Of a stretch of 64,000 nucleotides of DNA, positions 56,718-64,000 are shown in pieces. Where the stretch lies: assembly GCF_963966145.1 (NCBI RefSeq), contig NC_091051.1:20832001-20896000 (forward strand), given 5' to 3'. The notes under the pieces are model-generated. The model ran no database searches. It had not been told where the DNA came from and saw only the letters and a program-made list of their open reading frames with translations. Each line of letters starts with the position of its first letter. Position 1 is the first letter of the stretch. This stretch comes from Tenebrio molitor. Lineage: Eukaryota; Arthropoda; Insecta; Coleoptera; Tenebrionidae. A program made the translations under genes and the position numbers.

Positions 56718-57186
56718 CAACGTGTAACAGAAATAAGTACATTAATTTTAACTGGTAATAGAACTCGTCAAAAGGAACAATTTTTCTATCTACCATTTTG
56801 CCGAAAAACGATGTTTAATTCCAAAAAAAAATTGGAGAGATTTTTCACTAAAATAGCCCTACGCCACTAAATACTGCAATGGCTAATTGAGATCAGCGCT
56901 AATATGAAAAAAACCTCCATTTTCATCCAGAAAACGTGTTTTAACGCATAAATCGAAATTCAAAGAAATCTACCCGTATAGCAAAAAATCCACTTCGTAA
57001 GAATCTGGTTGTTTCACGTTTTTAGGTAGCTTAGTTTTGGAGATATGAACGGTTTTAGGAAAATCATTCCTATTTTTTTAAGCCACTACGCAACGTTTTT
57101 CGCCAAAATGGCAGAGAGAAAAGTTGTTTCTTTTGATGAGTTCTATTACCAGTTAAAATGAATGTACTTATTTCAGAAACACCCTG
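56718..57186. mobile_element. TA-site long-TIR MITE
   Basis: TA at 56716-56717 and 57187-57188. Left CAACGTGTAACAGAAATAAG, right (inverted) CAGGGTGTTTCTGAAATAAG. The arms run about 115 bp, through TAACTGGTAATAGAACTC and CCATTTTG.CGAAAAACG. 469 bp, non-coding, inserted into the half MITE at its left. Confidence 0.78.
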
Positions 57187-57188
57187 TA

Positions 57189-58053
57189 TCTTCATATCAA
57201 TACGTTCCACTATCTTGTTTTTGGTTGTCACGGCTAAATATGTTATGTTACAACAATGACCGAATGTTTTTTGACTTTTTAACTTTTCACTGGCAGATTT
57301 GATTTATAAAAATAAAACAGTCTGGTAAGTATTGCTTCCCTGTTGTAACTCACCTACCGGACTCAAATTGATCATTTCCTAAAAAAAGCCCATTTGGCTT
57401 ATATAACTGCCAATTTTGACATAAATTTTGTTTTTCATGGAATACATAGCAGCAACGAACTAACTTTACCTACAGTTCATAGAAAATCCCATCCCATTAC
57501 GGTATCTACATTACCTGACTCGAGTTTTCCTATAATCCACAATGTAACTTAAATCCCCCTTTCTGCTTTTATCTCGTTTTACCTGGAAATTACTTTCTTT
57601 CTGTGATATTCATTCACTTTCAAATTTTTTACAATAAGAATCGTTTCTGTCATAATGTGGAAAGTTACCGACAAATTAAATAAATTTGTGCGGAACTTTA
57701 GAAGTCTTATTTTTTCAAGTGATGCTTTCGTGTTGTTTTTTTGTAAGATCTGTCAAAAATCAGTGAATTTTGAGAAAATGTATTTGATTGTTGTAAATGA
57801 TGTTTTTTTTTTCTATAATGTACAGTGAATCACTGAAACAATAATACTTATAGCAACATTTAATTGTCAATGTTTATCTTCGAATTTTTAATGCCTTTTT
57901 CCCTGCCTATTTTACCGATTTTTAATGCTTAATGCTCTATTGATAATGTAATCGAACATCTACCGGACAGTATGAAATTAAATTTTAAAGACGCAGTCGA
58001 AGTATTTGTAGACAACGGTATTTGTAGACAAGCATCATTACCAGATAAACATA
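57189..58053. other. CTACCGG repeat with ~570-bp insertion, no gene
   Basis: CACCTACCGGACTCAAATTG (57350-57369) and CATCTACCGGACAGTATG (57957-57974) are, in reverse, neighbours in the 33757-33812 copy, where only a few bases separate them. About 570 bp between them here is therefore extra, bordered by ATCAAT-like repeats. Non-coding. Confidence 0.5.
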
Positions 58054-58591
58054 CAGGTAAATTCGCCACCACCGTTTAATGGCATGCTAAGCCTACCGGT
58101 AATTTCGCCACTGTGCTTCCCGGAATTAATCTACACCTACCTGCCCAATGCTCATAAGAACGGGGCCGGCGGACGGCCGACATAAATATTTCTGTATCTG
58201 AGACAGGAAAATTAAAACGAGTAAATGCATGTACATGGAAAAACAATTTATTATTTAAGATTACAATGGAAAGATTAATTCTTTATTATTATGTCGCTTT
58301 ATCATATTATTTATAAATTTTTGTCTGTCTCTGACATGCTTATTATGAATTTTTGGTACCAAATGTAAACTTTGTATTTTCACATAAGTGTCTATTTGAA
58401 ATTCTTTAAGTTTTTCTAAAAACACAAATAAAGTTGGGTCTGGTGTCAGGTAGTTACTTAAATCCACCCTTATTGGGTATGACCCTCAATAAAAATGTAT
58501 TGAAAAATATTGGTGGCGAAATTACCCATGGGATTTTACTCAACGGGGATGCGCAAAAGATTAAAGTAATTACTGGTGGCGAGATTACCTG
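58054..58591 (-). mobile_element. MULE-like TIR element with doubled subterminal repeats
   Basis: Each end has two copies of a GGTAAATTCGCCACCA-type motif: 58054-58072 and 58096-58113 at the left; inverted at 58512-58528 and 58573-58591 at the right. The 538-bp element contains a transposase C-terminal scrap on the minus strand. Target duplication not identified. Confidence 0.6.
58261..58467 (-). pseudogene. MULE transposase C-terminal fragment
   Basis: The frame reads DPTLFVFLEKLKEFQIDTYV, then PKIHNKHVRDRQKFINNMIK and ends at 58261. 'HP....FLE.LK..Q ... K ... R...I..' is a weak but familiar pattern at the end of FLYWCH-type Mutator-like transposases. The catalytic domain is absent. Its position between matched TIRs supports transposon origin more than the sequence alone. 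It differs from the YqaJ-fused MULE at 53828-56381. Confidence 0.4.
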
Positions 58592-59219
58592 TCCCCGTAG
58601 ACAAAATCGGCAAACAGAATTGGTACCTAGGTCTGTGTCTATTTAAAGCAGTAGCGAGGAGGCGAGTACGACCGCTCTCCAGGGGGGCAATATAAATTAT
58701 GAGGGCTTATAAATCACCCCTCGAAAAGGAATTTTTCGATGCAAAAGTTACGTTGCTTCGATTCATTATTTTTAAATAGAGAGAATTACATTCCATTTAC
58801 TAAAAAAGTAAACACATACCTACCTAGTTCGCAAGATGCTCGTCATTTTGGTGTAAGTCTGAAGATTGGCAAAGAAATAGGTTTGGAGAAAAATGTATGA
58901 AAAGTTTTTCAATTATTGTGTTTTTTAAGGCGTTCGGATTAAAATTTAAAAATAATGAACCTGTCCTGACATAGAAAACAACTTTGTCATCCTGTATAAA
59001 TATCGATCTCCCTTTAGAATTGAAGATTAAAAATGTTATTTATCGGTAAAAAATGGGTGTTTTCTCGTATACATTTTCGGTACTGATAGAGAGCCTTAAC
59101 GGTTTGTCAGACCCTATTTTTATTTCTCAGAAAGCTGAAACATTTCTCTACGCATTATTCATGATTTAAGCCGAAAACTAAGACACTAAAATTTTGCATT
59201 TTGTCCACGTTTTATAGTC
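58592..59219. other. No gene seen
   Basis: Nothing recognised on either strand. The GC content rises only at the right edge, next to the jockey fragment. Confidence 0.5.
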
Positions 59220-59412
59220 ATTGGTCCCACTGTGGAACGGTCTGGGCGCGAGTTTTCGCGTCCTCGACTTGGGCGTTGAATCGGAGGTAATTATCGAATT
59301 TGGTTCCGAGGTATTTTACTTCGGTTTTCTACGGGATGACGCGGTTGAACATGACAATTTGGCCCGCCGGCGCCGGTCGGGAAGTCGCCGGGTGAACAGA
59401 ATGGGTCTATGA
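59220..59412 (-). pseudogene. Jockey-like RT thumb fragment
   Basis: The minus strand reads ILFTRR, then after a frame change KTEVKYLGTKFDNYLRFNAQ and VEDAKTRAQTVPQW. 'ILF.RR ... VKYLG...D..L.F..HV..A..+A' is the thumb end of jockey-clade RTs. Only about 60 codons remain; no RT palm and no tail. Confidence 0.65.
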
Positions 59413-59472
59413 CGTTTCGCCGCGGCCATTTCGCCGCCAACCATTGCGCCGCTGGTCATTTTTTGGCCACCT
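59413..59472. repeat. Short GC-rich minisatellite
   Basis: Three degenerate copies of a 16-17-bp unit TTTCGCCGCNGGCCA. A similar GCGACAAAAGAGCG minisatellite lies at 14276-14362. No function assigned. Confidence 0.5.
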
Positions 59473-59501
59473 GTTATATTAATTTTTTATAAACCTTTCT
59501 A

Positions 59502-59760
59502 AGTGCTTATTCACAATGGGCATAAGACATAAGAAATACATAAGAGATACCTAAGAATAATTTGTAAAATTGGGCAATTGGAAAATAATTTATGTGTCCA
59601 TATAACTCGAATATGATTCTTCATGCCTTTTTATACACAACAATAATGTTCACTGAGGTCACTTCTCTTAAGTTACGTAAAAATTAATAGTATATCCACT
59701 GCATCTATCATGAATTTCTTATGCCTTATGTCAAGCTTTTGTCCATTGTGAATAAGCACT
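59502..59760 (+). mobile_element. MITE, AGTGCTTATTCACAATGG family, copy 1
   Basis: 259 bp, ends AGTGCTTATTCACAATGG and the inverse. The whole copy matches 63413-63671 in reverse orientation with few differences. The target duplication is ambiguous (TA or TAA). No coding sequence. Confidence 0.8.
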
Positions 59761-60072
59761 AAAAGTAAGATTTTGAATGTTTCTTGTTAGTGGCATTATT
59801 TATTTATTAATTATCCACCGCAACACAGCAATGAGTTAATGATATTTAAACGTTAACATTATACTGTGCGATCGACAATTATTTAGATCAAAGAAGCGTT
59901 TGAGATTTTGGACGTCTGTCGAAGTCTGAAGTTCAGACCTTCACATTGCTCTCGAATGCATGGAAGTATTTTTGGTTGCATATACACCCACCGGCAGAAA
60001 AATCTATCTTCGCCTTCTGGTCAAAATACATCAAAATAGGTATTATGGGAATACATTTGTTGTTAACTAATT
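59761..60072. other. No gene seen
   Basis: Short AT-rich spacer; ends with AATT (60069-60072), the target duplication of the next LTR. Confidence 0.5.
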
Positions 60073-61073
60073 TGTAAGAGAATTTTTAAAAACGCAACAG
60101 AAAAACTACCTCTTCCACCCCAAACATGTGGCTCATAAATTATGTTCTGACAGGTCCTTGACTCGGGGGTGATTTAAGACAGGCCCACAGGCGGGACAGT
60201 GTAGCTTTGGCAGCTGGAACCGACGGGCTGTCCAAGGTACGAGTACGAGAGTGACGGCAGGTGAATAGTCTGTGACCCGGGAGTGGTGCAGTGAATTAGG
60301 CTTGTGCTAGCCGGTGATACAGTTACCAGGTGTGTCGGTAACTGGGTGATAGCAGGTTTGGCCAACCTGGGCTATGATGTCAGTACCACCAATGCGCTAA
60401 AACCTCTGGCAGATACCATGGTGTAATTCCTGAGCACCGGATGTCCGGGTGAGGCATCTTTGGCTCATGACACGGCTCGGCCGTTGACTGGGCGCGTCTT
60501 GTCGAGACGGCCAGTGGTGACAACCAAATGTAACAGATCATACGTGCTTGATTAACGGTTGGGAGGTAACCCCGGCTCTCCTGTACTGAGGGAGCACAGT
60601 ATCGTATGGAAGTGGGTTGTAGGCTCACACGCTGGCCGTGGCGGTCTTCCTCTGTGGAGACTGCGGGCGGGCTGTGCACCCCAAACTGCACACGGGGCTA
60701 TTACAGGTGCTGCCAGACCATCCAACGCAACCCCGGAACGTAGCGCTCTGAAGACGACGCCAGTGGTTCGAGCCCCTCATCATGATAGAAGCTAGGGGGA
60801 GGAATCCCCCGGGTGAGTCACTGTATGACCTTGATTCGCGACAGATGTGTCAGGTGTTTATCATTTACATGTTTGTACCGTCCCATTGAGCAAACCCGAG
60901 TCCGGACCTGTGCTTTACCGATTGAATGACTGAATGAGGTGGAGGTGAGTCCGATTGTAGATTATCGTATGACTGTAGCTGAGATTGTCTAATTTAATGT
61001 GTACCGATGAGTCTGATCGATTAATTATCAAATATTGAGGGATAACGCCCTTGGGCAAAAAGCAAGTCTTACA
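60073..61073. mobile_element. Solo LTR, full length (1001 bp)
   Basis: TGTAAGAG start, GTCTTACA end; flanked by AATT at 60069-60072 and 61074-61077. It is close to identical to 28667-29302 where they overlap and retains the about 375 bp (near 60628-61002) missing there. It is markedly GC-rich. Predicted frames at 60174-60691 recur in the other copy because the DNA is repeated, not because they are genes. A GCCCTTGGGC stem lies near the end. Confidence 0.78.
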
Positions 61074-61077
61074 AATT

Positions 61078-62030
61078 AGTGTTTCGTTTTTTTTTGCAGT
61101 GAGTGTATGTACCTGTTTCAATTTAAATTTGAAATTTTTTGCTGAAATTTGACCGTTATTCAAAACACATTACGAAAGTAAGATTCGATTATGAATCTTT
61201 TATGTTCTGAAGGTTAAATCATTTTTGCGTTAAAAGTTGATTAATAATGACAGTTGTTTGACGTTTATTAGCTGAATTAGCAAAGATACGAAAAATCCAA
61301 CACTGTCAAAGTCATACCCGCCCCCTATTTAAGTAATTGTTGATCGCACGGTATCAAGAGATTCTAACTACATATTTCTTTTTTTCTTGTTTTGCTTATT
61401 CTTTTGTAAAGGTCTTTGTAAAAGGTGTTAACCGTTAATTAGTTTATTTAATTATAGCCCAGTTCGCCGCCGAAAAAAACACATTTCAATCTTAGACAAG
61501 TTTTTATTGGTAAAATTGATAACACTAGTTTACAAAATTTCACTTTTTGTCTGTTGCCGCAAATTTAATGGCTGAATATGAAAGCTTTTTAGGCTCTTTT
61601 TTTATATCTGCCGTCAGAATCTTATCAACAGCTCTAGTTTTTGTGATTTTTTCGAATATTACTTCACATAATGTTTCGGTATATTTTGATCACTGATCAC
61701 TGTGTACGACTATTAAGAGGAGTAGATACCAATGTTGACCTTGAAATTTCCACAACACCGGCTCGGCTGTCAGAGTAAGCAATAAACCCGGCAAACCAAC
61801 CCCTGCTTATTGTAATGATGATTTACATGATTTACAATAGGGTCTTTCACAGGCATGTATTATTTTGACGCTTTGGGTAGTGGTTCAAATAAAAGTATCG
61901 ATATTTTCTTGTTAGATATTTAAAAATGAAACACATTTTTTTATTTAGTTATTTGCTTTGATCGTAAATCTAATAAAGCACTCTATTACAAAAAATAAAA
62001 CAAAACTTTCAATTATTTTTAAATATTTCA
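61078..62030. other. No gene seen
   Basis: AT-rich DNA without recognised motifs or partner repeats; it runs up to the YqaJ fragment. Confidence 0.5.
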
Positions 62031-63014
62031 TTTAATATCTCTTATTGGCATATTTCTTGATGTTCTAAGATCAATTAATTCAGGTAGATAACACTTCATA
62101 TAAAATTGTTCCGGTTTATTTTTCATTTTTTGTCCCAAAAGACGTCATTTTTTTTCTATTACATACTCGTACTTGCGTTTTTAGTTTGTTTTTTCCTGTC
62201 CACACTGCAATATACATTTTTTTTATTTGTTATATGAAGTTGGCCTTGTATCTGATAATACCAGTCGTGGTTGGTATTACGAGTAATTTCGTAATTACCA
62301 TCATTTTTAATTTTCCAAAATGGGATTAATTTCTTCAGAATGGCTTCGTCGGGTGTTAAATTTTGTTTATACGCAGTATAAGGGCATTTTATTTCGACAA
62401 GGCTATCGATCTTTTCTATGAAACCATCTGGGGATGCTCCCAAGAAATAAACGCTCTTATCAATAAAAAGACCACAGGAAATTATTTCAATGTTGTCGTT
62501 ATATTCTTCGGTTAGTTTTTTTTCCCAGTTCCTTCTTGGCGTCAATTTCATGTATTTTTCCATGATTTAAAGAAGGAATTTTTGTTGAAATGACATTGTA
62601 CAATATAGATTTTATAGTTCCGGCAGTATTTGTAGTTTGCCTTAGTTTACAAATTTTGCCAAAATTTGAGGCAGTTATTAATTTCATTCTTTGTTCCATC
62701 CATTCACCATCTTCATTTTGATCTGCCGTTCTTCGTTCAATTTCATAAATTTGTTCATCAGTTTTTTTTAATGATTTTAAAAATTCTTTCTCCTCTTCTT
62801 CATACATTTCTCTACACATGTCAGCCTGTTGAGAATTTTCACCATAAGATTCCTCAGGTTTATGTGTCCTGGAGTGCTGGTACCCTTTTGAATAACCTTT
62901 TTGTCTCAGATTTATTTTTATTACATCACGTTGTTTTTTCACTTTCGCCATTCTTCCAATCTCTAATTTCCTTATGATTCCATTTTTGTTCCTTCTTAAT
63001 GTACCATGCGTCAT
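62031..63014 (-). pseudogene. YqaJ-type nuclease part of a second MULE protein
   Basis: The minus-strand frame from 63014 gives a basic/acidic linker (EMYEEEEKEFLKSLKKTDEQ, IYEIERRTADQNEDGEWMEQ), then RMKLITASNFGKICKLRQT and HGKIHEIDAKKELGKK. One base is out of register in an A run near 62517-62524. It resumes as YNDNIEIISCGLFIDKSVYF, GASPDGFIE, LVEIKCPYTAY and YYQIQGQLHITNKKN. It then decays, with a distant match to the closing RNMPIRDIK near 62040. The order mirrors the C-terminal third of the 53828-56381 protein at perhaps half identity. The D/E-x-K type residues (SPDG, EIKCP) are kept. No transposase domain remains on this side. Confidence 0.72.
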
Positions 63015-63412
63015 TCATCAGGTAAAAATACTCACTTTTGATTTATTCTTCCAATTTGCCAGGTTTTGAGTACCTCCTCTATTTCGTTTTCTACTTGTAA
63101 GTCTTTTTATATTTTTTTATTAGCTTTGGCCATATTAAGAGCAAGAAATAAATTCCTAGTATCTAAGCTCTGAAAGAAGAAATAGAATTACTAGGTGTAG
63201 AAAACTTAGATATTTTATCACATACTTACGTCACCAATAATTAATAAAACACTAGTAATAGTCTCACTAAAAGTACCTACATACTACAAATAAACACTAT
63301 CCACGTTAACGGGTACACAAGTAAAACAAAACAACTAAACAAGAGAACACAATAAAGAAGCAAGTAACGAACATAGGCCGTAGTCAAAATGGAAAGACAT
63401 GAAATGAAAATC
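63015..63412. other. No gene seen
   Basis: Flank of the YqaJ fragment. No transposase domain in any frame, so the second MULE copy is 5'-truncated or rearranged here. Confidence 0.45.
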
Positions 63413-63671
63413 CTTATTCACAATGGACATAAGCTTGACATAAGGCATAAGGAATTCATGATAGGTACATGCAGTGGATATACTATTAATTTTTACGTAA
63501 CTTATGAGAAGTGACCTCAGTGAACATTATTGTTGTGTACAAAAAGGCATGAAGAATCATATTCGAGTTATATGGATACATAAATTATTTTCCAATTGCC
63601 CAAATTTACAAATTATTCTTAGGTATCTCTTATGTATTTCTTATGTCTTACGTCCTTTGTGAATAAGCACT
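63413..63671 (-). mobile_element. MITE, AGTGCTTATTCACAATGG family, copy 2
   Basis: Reverse-complement match to 59502-59760. The left end lacks the first AGTG bases; the right end has AATAAGCACT. About 259 bp. Confidence 0.8.
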
Positions 63672-64000
63672 AAGGGAATACTTTATCTGTACTGTAAAGA
63701 GGAACCAGGTATAGGAGGGTTTGGGTACATTATAAATCCATCAAGTAGCTTCTAAGGCCCCCGCTTGCGGTAGACTTATTATTGGGGATTGTAAATTATC
63801 GACGGCAAGCTGAATTTTACTTTGCAAATTGTGCTAACGCTGTAATGAGTTTATTAATTAAAATATTTTTACCGGGTTTGAACCTATCATTTTTAAAGCA
63901 GTAAGTCTACATTTTGGCTTAAGAATATATCCGCAATCTGGTTTTGCATTGTTGTAACTAGGAACCATCAATTTCACGAAAATATTTGCTACGTTTTCTA
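63672..64000. other. No gene seen up to the window edge
   Basis: No recognised coding sequence or repeat. Confidence 0.5.

Noticed and set aside
60764..60775. GGTTCGAGCCCC resembling a tRNA/SINE B box
   Set aside because: No A box at the right distance and no tRNA fold; it sits inside an LTR.

Overview
The window looks like nuclear DNA of an insect. It is AT-rich, has GT-AG introns, and is crowded with arthropod-type transposable elements: BEL/Pao, jockey-like, Tc1/mariner, PIF/Harbinger, P-like and Mutator-like. No bacterial features, CRISPR, rRNA or convincing tRNA are visible. A beetle would fit, but that is a guess. Only one gene looks both intact and possibly cellular: a three-exon Myb/SANT-like DNA-binding protein at 34201-35518 (minus).

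Layout. 1-8.4 kb holds terminal-inverted-repeat elements, a 5'-truncated jockey-like RT (4.8-6.0 kb) and a deleted IS630/mariner-type element (6.8-7.9 kb). 8.4-14.05 kb is a complete but defective BEL/Pao LTR retrotransposon on the minus strand. Its LTRs are identical, its 5-bp target duplication is perfect, and it has a gag stop codon and a large integrase deletion. 14.6-17.6 kb has a hAT fragment and a foldback-like structure with inverted 20-bp tandem arrays and nested TA-flanked elements. 18-21 kb ends in a HARBI1-like transposase with one intron. 21.4-26.4 kb has an RLE-type LINE tail and the first copy of a non-LTR retrotransposon with zinc fingers and a C-terminal nuclease. 26.6-31.5 kb holds two P-like elements whose 8-bp flanks are exchanged, the footprint of an inversion. 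28.7-33.7 kb has two solo LTRs. 34.2-39.0 kb has the Myb/SANT gene and the second, fuller copy of the zinc-finger retrotransposon.

40-48.7 kb is a cluster of Tc1/mariner-type elements, four of which abut end to end with a single shared TA between neighbours. 48.7-53.8 kb is mostly empty, apart from a jockey ORF1 fragment and small MITEs. 53.8-56.4 kb is a Mutator-like transposase fused to a YqaJ-type nuclease, with one intron and one frameshift. 58-64 kb has a second MULE-like element, a third solo LTR, a second YqaJ fragment and an inverted pair of MITE copies.

Most coding material is decayed or internally deleted. At least four reading frames are broken by one base in or beside a homopolymer run, so assembly error should be excluded before calling them dead. 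Element ends, target duplications and introns were read by eye; no alignment or database search was run.
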